The notes: generated by a model not told the origin, from the sequence alone. A DNA stretch of 58,811 nt from Xenorhabdus beddingii (GCF_002127545.1 NZ_MUBK01000018.1:38315-97125), one strand, 5' to 3'. Shown: positions 10,836-20,863, counted from the stretch's first letter. Numbers and translations are program-made.

Positions 10836-12791
10836 ATGATTGTTTTCTCTTCACTGCAAATCCGCCGTGGCATTCGTGTCCTGCTGGACAATGCTAATGC
10901 AACCATCAATCCCGGCCAAAAAGTAGGATTAGTTGGCAAGAATGGCTGTGGTAAATCTACCCTACTCGCACTACTGAAAGATGAACTTCAGGCAGAGAAT
11001 GGTTCTGTCACCTTACCCAATAACTGGGCGCTGGCTTGGGTAAATCAGGAAACCCCCGCATTAGAGACGTCGGCTCTGGAATATGTGATCGATGGTGACC
11101 GTGAGTTCCGGCAGCTAGAGCAGAAGCTCAACATCGCCAACGAACAGAACGATGGCAACGCCATCGCCCATCTTCATGGCTTACTGGATACGATTCAGGC
11201 ATGGACCATCCGGGCCAGGGCTTCCAGCCTGCTGCATGGCCTGGGATTCTCCCAGACACAGTTGGAACTGCCGGTACGTTCATTTTCTGGTGGCTGGCGT
11301 ATGCGCCTCAATCTGGCACAGGCACTGATTTGTCGTTCTGATTTGCTACTGCTCGATGAACCGACCAACCACCTTGATTTGGATGCGGTCATCTGGCTAG
11401 AGAAATGGCTGAAAAATTACACCGGAACCTTGATCTTGATTTCCCACGATCGGGATTTCCTCGATCCGATCATTGATAAGGTTCTGCACATTGAGCAGCA
11501 GGATTTATACGAATATACCGGTAACTACACCTCTTTCGAACGACAACGTGTCGCCAAACTTGCCCAGCAACAGGCCCTGCACCAAAGCCAGCAAGAAAAA
11601 GTGGCACATTTGAAGAGCTATATTGACCGCTTTCGCGCCAAAGCCTCCAAAGCAAAGCAAGCACAAAGCCGCATCAAGATGCTGGAACGCATGGAGCTTA
11701 TCGCCCCGGCTCATGTCGATAATCCCTTCCATTTCAGTTTCCGCCAACCGGACAGCCTGCCAAATCCGCTTTTGATCATGGAAAAAGTCAGTGCCGGATA
11801 TGGCGACAAAAACATACTGAATTCGATTAAATTAAACCTTGTACCGGGTTCACGTATCGGCCTATTGGGTCGCAATGGGGCGGGTAAATCCACATTGATC
11901 AAACTGCTGGCAGGAGAACTTGCACCACAGCAAGGAGAAATTGCCTTATCAAAGGGCATCAAACTGGGGTACTTCGCCCAGCACCAGTTAGAATATCTGC
12001 GGGCAGATGAATCCCCATTGCAGCATTTATCCCGAATAGCGCCACAAGAACTGGAACAACAACTGCGCGATTACCTTGGTGGATTTGGCTTTAAAGGTGA
12101 TCAGGTGACTGACCCCAGCGGACGTTTTTCCGGTGGAGAAAAAGCCCGCTTGGTATTGGCTCTCATTGTCTGGCAGCGCCCCAACCTCCTTCTGCTCGAT
12201 GAACCGACCAACCACCTTGATCTCGACATGAGACAGGCATTGACTGAAGCGCTTATCGATTTCGAAGGTGCTCTGGTCGTTGTATCGCATGACAGGCACT
12301 TACTGCGCTCCACAACAGACGAACTTTATCTGGTGCATGATGGCGAAGTTGAGTCTTTCAAAGGTGATTTAGAAGATTACCAGCAATGGCTGACGGAATT
12401 GCAGCGCCAACAAATGCGGGATGATCAGGAAAAAGAAAGGGCCGATACCGAAACGACAGCGAGTGGAACGCCAAATTACAGTGCTCAAGAGCGTAAAGAT
12501 CAAAAACGGCGTGAAGCGGAATTCCGCAACCAAACGCAGCCATTGCGCAAGCAGCTTGTGTCCCTTGAAAAGCAGATGGAAAAACTGGGGGCAGAATTGT
12601 CACTCTGGGAAGAAAAACTATCCGATAACACCCTCTATGAAAATGACCGCAAAAATGAGCTAACCGAATGTCTGCATCAGCAAACACAGACAAAATCCAA
12701 ATTGGAAGGTATCGAGATGGAATGGTTAGATATTCAGGAACAGCTTGAGCAAATGACAGCCGTATTTAATGCAAGTCAAGGAGATAACTAA
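10836..12791 (+). CDS. yheS: ABC-F family ATPase YheS
   Basis: The 651-residue protein has two ABC cassettes and no membrane domain. The first has Walker A GKNGCGKST (about residue 34), signature SFSGGWRMR and Walker B LLLLDEPTNHLDLD. The second has Walker A GRNGAGKST, signature RFSGGEKARL and a repeat of LLLDEPTNHLDLD. A linker between them and a charged C-terminal coiled-coil tail (about 530-650) complete the ABC-F plan. Such proteins act on the ribosome. In E. coli yheT follows; here it is missing. Confidence 0.95.
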   Translation: MIVFSSLQIRRGIRVLLDNANATINPGQKVGLVGKNGCGKSTLLALLKDELQAENGSVTLPNNWALAWVNQETPALETSALEYVIDGDREFRQLEQKLNIANEQNDGNAIAHLHGLLDTIQAWTIRARASSLLHGLGFSQTQLELPVRSFSGGWRMRLNLAQALICRSDLLLLDEPTNHLDLDAVIWLEKWLKNYTGTLILISHDRDFLDPIIDKVLHIEQQDLYEYTGNYTSFERQRVAKLAQQQALHQSQQEKVAHLKSYIDRFRAKASKAKQAQSRIKMLERMELIAPAHVDNPFHFSFRQPDSLPNPLLIMEKVSAGYGDKNILNSIKLNLVPGSRIGLLGRNGAGKSTLIKLLAGELAPQQGEIALSKGIKLGYFAQHQLEYLRADESPLQHLSRIAPQELEQQLRDYLGGFGFKGDQVTDPSGRFSGGEKARLVLALIVWQRPNLLLLDEPTNHLDLDMRQALTEALIDFEGALVVVSHDRHLLRSTTDELYLVHDGEVESFKGDLEDYQQWLTELQRQQMRDDQEKERADTETTASGTPNYSAQERKDQKRREAEFRNQTQPLRKQLVSLEKQMEKLGAELSLWEEKLSDNTLYENDRKNELTECLHQQTQTKSKLEGIEMEWLDIQEQLEQMTAVFNASQGDN

Positions 12792-12802
12792 TTTCTAAGG
12801 TA

Positions 12803-12835
12803 TAATCGGGCATTGCCATCCAATGCCCGATTATT
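12803..12835 (+). terminator. Terminator after yheS
   Basis: TAATCGGGCATTG CCATC CAATGCCCGATTA is a perfect 13-bp stem followed by TTT, starting 12 bp after the yheS stop. Confidence 0.8.
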
Positions 12836-12898
12836 TCCTGTTCTCTTAACCTATTGACTTGTTCAGGCCCTGAAAATATCGTTCCCTAAGGAGGTTAA

Positions 12899-12997
12899 AT
12901 GGATATCCTACAAAAACACCCCTTACTCACTGGCTTATACATCAGCAACCAATGTGGAAAAACTCTCGGCATCATCCATGAGATGAGTACCTATTGA
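12899..12997 (+). CDS. Small ORF with a strong ribosome-binding site (32 aa)
   Basis: An ideal Shine-Dalgarno sequence, CTAAGGAGG, lies 6 bases before an ATG that opens a 32-codon frame (MDILQKHPLLTGLYISNQCG...), ending at TGA 12995-12997. I do not recognise the product. It sits where yheT starts in relatives, so the signal may be left over from a deleted gene whose frame now runs into foreign DNA. Its last 63 bases overlap the 3' end of the convergent LysR gene. It could equally be a real small protein. Confidence 0.3.
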   Translation: MDILQKHPLLTGLYISNQCGKTLGIIHEMSTY

Positions 12998-13825
12998 TTT
13001 TGCCCATACCACGCCCAAATCAATTTTTTGGTCTGTTTCAACAATCTCCAACAAATTCAGATAATACTCAGGAATGGCACTAATCATCCGCTTAGGCACA
13101 CAGGTATAGGCACTATTTTTTGTAATCATTTCAATAATCAACATAATATCATTTGTCTTTAATAACAAATGCATATTTTCACCCGTAAAAATAGGGAAAA
13201 CACTAAGGCAATCCGTTAATTCAATCGCCTCTTTTTTTCCTGACGAGCTTATCGAAAAAACCCCACTGCCGAACTTACTTAACGCTGTTTTAAACTTGTA
13301 TATCAGATTACTCCTTTTTTTAAAGATATAAACCAACCTTTCCGTAAACACTTTTTTCGGTTCTAACGGCGCAATAGATGCCAGAGGCATCACTGCAACA
13401 TGTAACATCCCCGCATTCAATAAACTGACCTGCTGCTCAACTGACAGCCCAGTGACGAAAGCCAGTATGACATTTCCCTTTTTTTCCGTAATCTGCTTTT
13501 CTATCTGAGAATAATTATGGATAGGAAAGCAGGAACCGATATATAAGTGCCTGACCATATCTTCTTTTGAATCAAAATGAACCTGGCTTTTGAAGTGTTC
13601 ATAGTGAGTTAAAAATTTTCTAGCATTTTCCAGTGTCTTCTGGCCAAAATCAGTCAATCTTGTTCCATTTGGCCCCCTTGTAAATAGTGAAGCACCAAGA
13701 ATATCTTCCAACCCGTGTATTTTCTTCGTCAAGGCAGGCTGAGAAAGATAAAGCCTCTCTGAAGCCTTATGATAATTAAGAGTCTCAGCCAAAACGATAA
13801 AAGCTTCAAGATTGCGTATATCCAT
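12935..13825 (-). CDS. LysR-family transcriptional regulator
   Basis: The 296-residue protein has an N-terminal winged helix-turn-helix (residues 1-60, MDIRNLEAFIVLAETLNYHK and YLSQPALTKKIHGLEDILGA) and a C-terminal effector-binding domain (about 90-290). Specificity cannot be read from the sequence. I use ATG 13823-13825, the canonical LysR N-terminus; the upstream frame adds 13 residues without family support. It stands alone in an AT-rich accessory segment next to a gene-free stretch of 1.2 kb. A dyad at 13937-13959 may be its own operator. Confidence 0.88.
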   Translation of the reverse strand: MDIRNLEAFIVLAETLNYHKASERLYLSQPALTKKIHGLEDILGASLFTRGPNGTRLTDFGQKTLENARKFLTHYEHFKSQVHFDSKEDMVRHLYIGSCFPIHNYSQIEKQITEKKGNVILAFVTGLSVEQQVSLLNAGMLHVAVMPLASIAPLEPKKVFTERLVYIFKKRSNLIYKFKTALSKFGSGVFSISSSGKKEAIELTDCLSVFPIFTGENMHLLLKTNDIMLIIEMITKNSAYTCVPKRMISAIPEYYLNLLEIVETDQKIDLGVVWAKSIGTHLMDDAESFSTLVADV

Positions 13826-15021
13826 GTTCTTTCGCCCAATGATTGTTAAATAACTACAAAACATTACAGATTCATGGTGATAGAATTTTAACTTCGTGTT
13901 TTGCCAAAGGTTTTATCAGGTCAACCGGTCAAAATGTTAACTAATGAAATGTTAGTTAATAAGGGTGCAATTCGCAAAAGATTTATTATTACGCTTTAGT
14001 TACATCAATTAACCATTTCCATAGTAACTAATTATAAGTACACATCTTGGTAATGCAGAACAAGATAATCTCTCGTTATCCATACTGACCAACATACCCT
14101 TTTATTATTCAAATCATAGCATTGCTGTAATTTGAACTGGATTGGGCATACATCATACAAATGAATCAATTTATGACTATTTTATATGTCATACAATTAG
14201 GGTTACCATCAGAAACCAAATAATGAACTTTAAGTTATCGGCTGATAACTTTTATTTATTGGCAACCCACTTAATTAAATACCAAAAACCATTAAAGTTA
14301 AAATATCATACTACGAAACTATTGTGCGAATAATTTAATTACCAAATGTAAAGAAAAGAATATATATCTGGCTTACTCGTATAATGAAACAAACAGCAGA
14401 TAATTTATTTCCATTATATTATAAATTGCTGCCTGTCGCTTCACTTTTATGGTCGTTTTGATATTTACTCTCATTACGTGTTTATAATAACCACCTTTAA
14501 CTTAAAGTATTATATTAAATACAACAATAATGATACCAACCATCATAAAACGAGTAAAAATATCTCACCCATGTGATATCAATAAATTTTTATGGGGTTA
14601 GCAGTTTTATCGTATGTTGTTACTGATAAAATATATCTACTCTTATTTCAAATCTTTGATCTTTTTTATATCAGAATATTCTGTATTGATATAATTGTTT
14701 GCAGAAGAAGTCTGTCTATTTTTGTTAATCAGCATAACTACATGATTTTTATAATTATTTACATAAAAAATCAAGAAAGGCCACTAAAACGCATTAGGCG
14801 CAAGATAGTTATTCATTAAGTACATGATTTTTAAAATGCCAGATTATACAATCAGAAATTCGGCTTAACATAATAAGCAATATCGCCATTCTGGAAATAA
14901 ACACCCTTATGTTATTTTCAACAATTCACTCAAAACATTATCATCTTAATTTTTTCTTGAGCATATTATTCAATCTATTCAGAAAAAAAATTTATTTTAT
15001 GATCAGCGATGTTATTAAGAT
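13826..15021. other. AT-rich gene-free region (about 1.2 kb)
   Basis: No convincing coding sequence: the reading frames at 14142-14333, 14592-14819 and 14909-15121 are AT-driven, lack ribosome-binding sites and resemble nothing I know. Apart from the dyad at 13937-13959 I see no repeats or RNA-like structures. It looks like decayed or horizontally acquired DNA and probably binds H-NS, judged only from composition. Confidence 0.5.
13937..13959. promoter_or_regulatory. Dyad-symmetric candidate LysR operator
   Basis: TTAACTAA, a 7-bp spacer and TTAGTTAA form a perfect 8-bp inverted repeat about 110 bp upstream of the LysR start. It satisfies the loose T-N11-A rule with dyad symmetry typical of LysR-type autoregulatory sites. 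Confidence 0.35.
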
Positions 15022-15050
15022 CAAAAAAACAGGCCCAGTTAATGGGCCTG
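15022..15050 (-). terminator. Rho-independent terminator of the inverse autotransporter gene
   Basis: On the reverse strand CAGGCCCA TTAAC TGGGCCTG is a perfect 8-bp GC-rich stem followed by TTTTTTTG, 23 bp beyond the stop codon of the adhesin gene. Confidence 0.9.
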
Positions 15051-15072
15051 TCTCAAAGCATAATCCACTGAT

Positions 15073-18000
15073 TTACATTATGGATTTTGGATGTACACAG
15101 AACAACCTATATATGTCTTGATACTGGTTTAAATCGCCAGTATCAGAATTATAGTAGTAAAAGGTTTTGGGATCCGCCATCGCCACTGCCCGTATTCTTA
15201 AAACATTCTGTACCGTTACCACAGTCCCATCACCAAAATCTATTGGATGAGTTGGTGCTAGCGGAAACAGTTCAGCAACCAATGTCAAGTAATCATCCAG
15301 AATAGTGGTACCTGCTTCTGGCCTCGTATTATACACACCCAGTATCTCGTTAGTTACCGTTTTGAGATTTCCAATATTCCAAGAATATTTTGGATCAAGT
15401 TTCTCACAGCTCATACGATGATCTTCATCTATACCGTTCCCATATGGATCAAGCCCATTAAAATACCCCTCCTTTCCTGCGTCTATTGGTACAAAAACAT
15501 ATCTCTTGGGGTTGAATGTATAGGTATAAAAATACGTTGCTTGTGTTCCCTGATCATAAACTTCAGCGGTGACGGTCACTGGTTCAGGTTTGAATTTGTG
15601 CGGAGGAAATCTTAAAAATTTATATCCTCCTTCAGTGACTTCCTCAATAGAAGAGCCTGTAGGAATATTATATTTTTTAACTTTTAAGTTATCAAAAGAT
15701 GAAAAATATTTTAATTGATCCGGACTATTAAACACAAATCTAACATTATTACTTATAGTATACGGCCTTCCATATAGATGAGGAGTTGAGTTTTGATTAA
15801 TAATAGCTATATTCCGTATAGATGTAGGCTTTGGTTCTTTTGGCAGAGAAAAACCCACCGCTCTGTCCGCTTTCGCAGTAAGTTGTTTGCCATTAACCTT
15901 AAAGTCTACCTGCACCACAGCTATATTAGGAATAGACGCTTCACTCACCAAAGATGCCGTTAAATAACCTTTATCGTCAGTGCGGTTCTGCTTATTGGTA
16001 AAGACTAATTCGTACGGCAGAACGCTACCCGTAGACACTGTCCAGCTAACATCTTCAAGTGATTGATTTATAATTGGATTACCAGTTTTGGCATCCACTA
16101 TTAATACTTTATAGGTATATTCACTCACGCCATCCGCTGGTAATAGTTCTTCAGGTAGTATTTCCATCTTACCTTTAAATTCTGCATCAGCAGGACTCAC
16201 TGTAATAAAGTTAAAAGGCTGAGATATAATTTCTGCCTCATCATTAAGGGTGAGTGCTATTCTGGCATTATCAATCTTTTCAGTACTCCTAAACGTTGCC
16301 TGTAATTGCCCAGTCTGATCCGTCATCGTACTCACAGGAGCTATTACCGCACCCGGAGCAGCAGGAACTGCCACTATATTCCATACAGGTTTTACGGCTT
16401 GATTTACATAGGGCTTACCATCACTATCGACAACTGTCGCAGTAACGGTATATGTTCTACCATCCGCCTCTAATGCGGTGGTTGACGAATCAAAGTCAAA
16501 TTGACTAACGTGCAATGTTTGCTTCTCGTCGGTAAAAACAACAGACTCAAAATAGATAGGTGGATCATACGTAGCTACATTATACCCATCAACACCATTC
16601 ACGATCCTAATCCCTACCTTAACAGTTTGTGCGTGAGTACTGTGTACGGTGGCAAAGAACTGCCCTTGTTTGTCCGGTTTATTTTGGCCATTGAGTACCA
16701 CATGAGTACTCGGTTCCGTAACCCACTGAATACTCATGACATTATTATCCAAGTCGGTAGGTTGGACAGGAGCACCATACTGATCCAATATCAACACCTT
16801 AAAAGTATAAGCATTGTTTGGATTGTTTGGGTTCATAATAGCAATGGGACCTTTTGGTGAAACTTCATGTTGCTTAATATGGTATTCTGCCTGACCAAAA
16901 GTGATTTCCCCTGGTTTATTTACCAATACCTTGGTTTCTCCCGTAGGGTTTCCCGGAATTTCTAAATACACCTTGGGATCTTGCATTACAAATGCTGACC
17001 TTAGCCTCGCAGTGAATTTCACCTCATTATTATTGGTTATCACAGGTTGATCCCACTCAATATCGGACTGGCTATATGTAGAATCCATAACATAGTATGC
17101 CCCGTCAGTCCCCGTTATGACATTTTCAGGTAATTCATAGCTCCACTTAAAACCATCAAAAAATTTTTCATCGAGTGGAAGGTTATCTTTTCCGGAGAAA
17201 GTGGCGGTCAATATGACGGGGGTCTGACTATCAGCAGGTACAGAGTGGTTAGGCGTCACGCTTGTCTGGAGCGATATATTTTCAACCGTGACGTGTATAT
17301 CCTCTTTTCCGGATTGCTTGCCTGTTTCGTCCTCCGCAACCGCAGAAATCACGTAGTTGTTTGCCTGGCCGGGGACATATTTTGGCAAGGTCATTGTAAT
17401 TGTTTTACCATTTTCAGGAATAATGCCTCCATTCTGGATGAATGCACCATCGGCGAACCATATTATCCGTTTGATAGGCTTATCCGATGTAATTTCTGCT
17501 GTTACCGTTTTTTTCTCAGTACCATAGCCGATGATGGTTTCAGGCAAAATCACTCTCAATATTGCTTTTTCCCTATAATCCAGCACAATATTGTTATTCC
17601 TTTCGACCAAATCGTAACGACTTCCTGCCAATGTACGCATATTAGCAACGCTATCGGTCGAAAGTTGAACCCCTAATGGCACACCAAATCTATAGTTCAG
17701 GTTAGCCTGGAACAAGGTTTCGCTTTGGCCGCCACTGCCATACTTGTAATCCACTCCCATTGTCACCAACGGGATAGGTGTGTAAGTCAACCCAAATCGG
17801 GCAAGTTTGGGGTTTTCCTGCCTGACATCGCGACTGAACAGGGAAACGTTATCACCAATGTATTGCTCGTAACCCAATTTGCCACCAAGATTCGGATACA
17901 TTGGCAGGAAAAACTCACCATTGAGATCAAAACCATTGGCAGGACGCTCTTCATAGCCTTTATCTTCGATAGACTGATGCCAATCACTTATACGAAAATA

Positions 18001-18645
18001 AGTATTGGCGGAGAGTTTGACATAATCTGTCCAAGCCTCTCCCCCTATACCGAAGCGTTTATTTTTACCTGATGTGTCATAATCGTAAAAAGTATTTAGA
18101 CCATACATCCAACTGGGTGTGAAATAACGCCCCCCCACACCGAAGTTTACGGTATTTCTGCTGTCTTTATTGCGATAACCAACTTGGGAGAAAAACAACC
18201 AGTCTTCTTTGTTATCATAGAGAGGAAGCAAAAAATCTAATGAGCTGTTATCCAGTTTGCCTTTTTTATCAAGGGAAAAATTAATTTTTGCTGTACCAAA
18301 CTGAGACAACCATTTTTGTGCCTCGCTGGAAACTGTGCCATTTAATTTACCCAAAGCATAAGATTTGGCCTGTTCGGTAAGTTGCGATGGCGAGGATGAC
18401 AGTAAGCCGCCAACCCTCTGGATATTTTGGGTGATCATCCCTATTTTATCATCACCCTTACTGCCAACTCTTTCTTTACTGCTACTTATTTCTTTACTAC
18501 TACTTATTTCTTTACTACTACCGATATCCTTATGTTCTATTCTATTTTCACTCTCTGCCCAAACACCCGTGGGCGTAAAGAGTAAAGATAAAGAATAAGT
18601 AAAAAACAAAGAACGAATGAACTTATTACCAATGTACGAGTCCAT
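15073..18645 (-). CDS. Intimin/invasin-like inverse autotransporter adhesin
   Basis: The 1190-residue outer-membrane protein starts MDSYIGNKFIRSLFFTYSLS, with a signal peptide probably ending at VWA-ES. A short Ser/Lys/Glu repeat linker (about 38-58) is followed by an inverse-autotransporter beta-barrel (about 95-335, with WLSQFGTAKINFSLDKKGKL and YGLNTFYDYDTSGKNKRFGI). Four or more bacterial Ig-like domains form the passenger (about 360-980; for example DSDGKPYVNQAVKPVW). The C-terminal module has two cysteines, in MSCEKL and RLFCVH, reminiscent of the disulfide-closed tip of invasin. I prefer ATG 18643-18645, which has GGGG 9 bases upstream, over ATGs 5 and 13 codons earlier. A role in attachment to host or other cells is inference. 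Confidence 0.9.
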   Translation of the reverse strand: MDSYIGNKFIRSLFFTYSLSLLFTPTGVWAESENRIEHKDIGSSKEISSSKEISSSKERVGSKGDDKIGMITQNIQRVGGLLSSSPSQLTEQAKSYALGKLNGTVSSEAQKWLSQFGTAKINFSLDKKGKLDNSSLDFLLPLYDNKEDWLFFSQVGYRNKDSRNTVNFGVGGRYFTPSWMYGLNTFYDYDTSGKNKRFGIGGEAWTDYVKLSANTYFRISDWHQSIEDKGYEERPANGFDLNGEFFLPMYPNLGGKLGYEQYIGDNVSLFSRDVRQENPKLARFGLTYTPIPLVTMGVDYKYGSGGQSETLFQANLNYRFGVPLGVQLSTDSVANMRTLAGSRYDLVERNNNIVLDYREKAILRVILPETIIGYGTEKKTVTAEITSDKPIKRIIWFADGAFIQNGGIIPENGKTITMTLPKYVPGQANNYVISAVAEDETGKQSGKEDIHVTVENISLQTSVTPNHSVPADSQTPVILTATFSGKDNLPLDEKFFDGFKWSYELPENVITGTDGAYYVMDSTYSQSDIEWDQPVITNNNEVKFTARLRSAFVMQDPKVYLEIPGNPTGETKVLVNKPGEITFGQAEYHIKQHEVSPKGPIAIMNPNNPNNAYTFKVLILDQYGAPVQPTDLDNNVMSIQWVTEPSTHVVLNGQNKPDKQGQFFATVHSTHAQTVKVGIRIVNGVDGYNVATYDPPIYFESVVFTDEKQTLHVSQFDFDSSTTALEADGRTYTVTATVVDSDGKPYVNQAVKPVWNIVAVPAAPGAVIAPVSTMTDQTGQLQATFRSTEKIDNARIALTLNDEAEIISQPFNFITVSPADAEFKGKMEILPEELLPADGVSEYTYKVLIVDAKTGNPIINQSLEDVSWTVSTGSVLPYELVFTNKQNRTDDKGYLTASLVSEASIPNIAVVQVDFKVNGKQLTAKADRAVGFSLPKEPKPTSIRNIAIINQNSTPHLYGRPYTISNNVRFVFNSPDQLKYFSSFDNLKVKKYNIPTGSSIEEVTEGGYKFLRFPPHKFKPEPVTVTAEVYDQGTQATYFYTYTFNPKRYVFVPIDAGKEGYFNGLDPYGNGIDEDHRMSCEKLDPKYSWNIGNLKTVTNEILGVYNTRPEAGTTILDDYLTLVAELFPLAPTHPIDFGDGTVVTVQNVLRIRAVAMADPKTFYYYNSDTGDLNQYQDIYRLFCVHPKSIM
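18471..18524. repeat. Three tandem 18-bp repeats inside the adhesin gene
   Basis: TTTCTTTACTACTACTTA and two close variants follow head to tail (18471-18488, 18489-18506, 18507-18524). They encode SSKEIS-type hexapeptides on the reverse strand just after the signal peptide. The unit is a multiple of three, so copy-number changes would alter linker length without a frameshift. Confidence 0.85.
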
Positions 18646-18873
18646 ATATAAATACCCCATAGAATATGAGCCACTGACCAACATTTAAGTATTAGACGTC
18701 AGATAAACTTAAAAAAAATAATATTTCTAACGACTTAACATACATTAGGAAAAATTCTATCGTCGTGCGTAATGAAAAATTGTTATCGCCTGATAACAAA
18801 AAGTAATCTTGTTATTTTCTGTGCTTTTTTGTGATAATTATCCATCGATGAAGATTAAAAAATAATTATTGAA

Positions 18874-19782
18874 ATGATGAAAATTGACCTGAACAAAATG
18901 GTGACAGAAAGCCGCAACCCCGCCAGTACCCATATCGATCAACTATCGACACTCGATATACTGCACGTTATCAACAATGAAGATAAAAAAGTCGCTATTG
19001 CAGTTGAAAACACGCTGCCTCAAATTGCCCGTGTGGTTGATAAAGTCGCCGAGGCATTTCGTCAGGGTGGGCGCTTAATTTATAGCGGGGCGGGAACATC
19101 CGGGCGCTTAGGGATTTTGGATGCCAGTGAATGCCCGCCGACTTATGGCACAAAACCAGAACAAGTGATCGGTTTAATTGCCGGGGGGCATCAGGCCATA
19201 CTAAAAGCGGTCGAAAATGCGGAAGATAACCGGGAACTGGGCAGGGATGATCTTAAAGGGTTAGACTTTAATCAAAGCGATGTGCTGGTGGGGATCGCGG
19301 CCAGTGGCCGGACACCTTATGTATTAGGCGCAATGGAGTATGCAAAATCGGTCGGTGCTACCGTCGCCTGCATCAGTTGTAATCCAGACAGCCCCATGGT
19401 GCAATTGGCCAATATCGCTATCACGCCAGTCGTGGGAGCGGAAATTGTGACCGGTTCTTCCCGGATGAAAGCAGGAACGGCACAAAAACTCGTACTGAAT
19501 ATGATCACAACCGGTGCCATGATCCGCATTGGCAAGGTATACAGCAACCTGATGGTAGATGTGGAAGCCACCAATGCCAAATTGGTTGAACGTCAGAAAA
19601 ATATTGTCATGGCAGCCACTGAGTGCAACAGGGAGACGGCAGAACAAGCCTTGAATGCCTGTAATGGTCACTGCAAGACCGCCATTGTGATGATTTTATC
19701 GGGTGTCAATGCTAAAGAGGCCAAGGCATTGTTGGCAGAGCACCAAGGATTTATCCGGCTAGCCATTTCGAAAGAGCGATAA
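18874..19782 (+). CDS. murQ: N-acetylmuramic acid 6-phosphate etherase
   Basis: The 302-residue SIS-domain enzyme splits D-lactate from MurNAc-6-phosphate to give GlcNAc-6-phosphate in cell-wall recycling. The signature [10 protein letters not shown] is at about 71-80, the catalytic region ASECPPTYG follows (Glu about 86), and a second conserved block reads [18 protein letters not shown]. Two consecutive ATGs are possible starts. The usual partner murP (PTS transporter) and the regulator murR are not adjacent. It is divergent from the adhesin gene across an AT-rich 228-bp gap. Confidence 0.95.
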   Translation: MMKIDLNKMVTESRNPASTHIDQLSTLDILHVINNEDKKVAIAVENTLPQIARVVDKVAEAFRQGGRLIYSGAGTSGRLGILDASECPPTYGTKPEQVIGLIAGGHQAILKAVENAEDNRELGRDDLKGLDFNQSDVLVGIAASGRTPYVLGAMEYAKSVGATVACISCNPDSPMVQLANIAITPVVGAEIVTGSSRMKAGTAQKLVLNMITTGAMIRIGKVYSNLMVDVEATNAKLVERQKNIVMAATECNRETAEQALNACNGHCKTAIVMILSGVNAKEAKALLAEHQGFIRLAISKER

Positions 19783-19838
19783 TCATTACCGCTCTTAAGG
19801 GTTATATATGGCGAAAATATTGACCTGAGCCGGACTCA

Positions 19839-20444
19839 TCAATCCATCCAGATGAGAGGCACGCAAGCCGCAGTCAGAACGCCCATGCCAATATTGAATA
19901 TAAACCATGAATGCCGGCTTCTTAGTAGGCGGCCAATCAATGAACCGAGAATAAGCCAGATTGCACCGGCAATAATACTGGAAACCAGCATGACTACGCC
20001 AATGGTTAAAATGGAGTGGTTATATTGCTCTCCTGCCAGACTGTAGCTACCCACCGCCCCCAATCCCATTAGCCATGTTTTGGGGTTCAGGAACTGCAAC
20101 AGCCACCCTTGGTGAATTTTGATGGGTGGCACTGAGGATGTAGTGATATCCAATCGCTTATAATGCGAAGTCGCCGTTTTCCAGGCCAACCAGAGTAAAT
20201 ACAGGCTACCGAGCACTTTCAAACCGATATGCATGGCGGGATAAATCAGCAGTAGCGCAGCAATACCAAAAGCAGACAGCAGCAAAATTGTCTGCATCCC
20301 CAAAACAATACCCAGACAAAGTGGAATGGAGCGACGAATACCAAAATTGGCACCCGATGATGTTAACAACATATTGTTCGGGCCTGGCGTAACAGCGGAA
20401 ATAAACATAAATGTACTGAGCGAAAATATCAGGCTTACGGTCAT
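19839..20444 (-). CDS. LysE/RhtB family amino-acid exporter
   Basis: The 201-residue membrane protein has about six transmembrane helices. The family motif is at the N-terminus: FISAVTPGPNNMLLTSSGAN (about 12-31). It resembles the EamB/RhtB group exporting amino acids or metabolites; the substrate cannot be inferred. ATG 20442-20444 follows GAGGAGAATCGACCC, a good ribosome-binding site; the 23 upstream codons are not family-like. It is convergent with murQ and divergent from yheU. Confidence 0.88.
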   Translation of the reverse strand: MTVSLIFSLSTFMFISAVTPGPNNMLLTSSGANFGIRRSIPLCLGIVLGMQTILLLSAFGIAALLLIYPAMHIGLKVLGSLYLLWLAWKTATSHYKRLDITTSSVPPIKIHQGWLLQFLNPKTWLMGLGAVGSYSLAGEQYNHSILTIGVVMLVSSIIAGAIWLILGSLIGRLLRSRHSWFIFNIGMGVLTAACVPLIWMD

Positions 20445-20644
20445 GGGTCGATTCTCCTCACCCAAATGGTCAACATTTCCTTTCGAGGAAAATAGCAGTA
20501 TGTTATTCCACACACAAGCCGGCTAACCATGAAATCAATTCATTATGAGTAAGAAATTTTGTCCTTTAAAACACCTTATTTATACTCATCTTCTGCAAAA
20601 ATAGCATCCTCACAACCATGAGCGCATTATCAGGAACAACCACA

Positions 20645-20863
20645 ATGATGATCCCCTGGCAACAACTGGAAACCGAGACACTACTCAACCTGATAGAAAG
20701 TTTTGTCTTGCGGGAAGGCACCGATTACGGTGAACAAGAAAAAACCCTCGAACAAAAAGTGCAAGATATCAAACGTCAGCTTGAACGGGGTGATGTTCTG
20801 CTGGTATGGTCTGAGTTACACGAAACCGTCAATATCATGCCTAAAGAGATGTTCCGTCCATAA
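20645..20863 (+). CDS. yheU: YheU family protein
   Basis: The 72-residue protein begins [20 protein letters not shown] and contains [19 protein letters not shown] and the conserved [15 protein letters not shown]. Its role is unknown. The ATG at 20645 aligns with the E. coli start; nine upstream codons were not used. It is 79 bp upstream of prkB, as in other enterobacteria, and marks the return to core gene order after the accessory segment that replaces yheT. Confidence 0.93.
   Translation: MMIPWQQLETETLLNLIESFVLREGTDYGEQEKTLEQKVQDIKRQLERGDVLLVWSELHETVNIMPKEMFRP

Noticed and set aside
14142..15121. Three small frames in the AT-rich region downstream of the adhesin
   Set aside because: Low-complexity AT-rich translations, no start signals and no similarity; the last overlaps the adhesin terminator.
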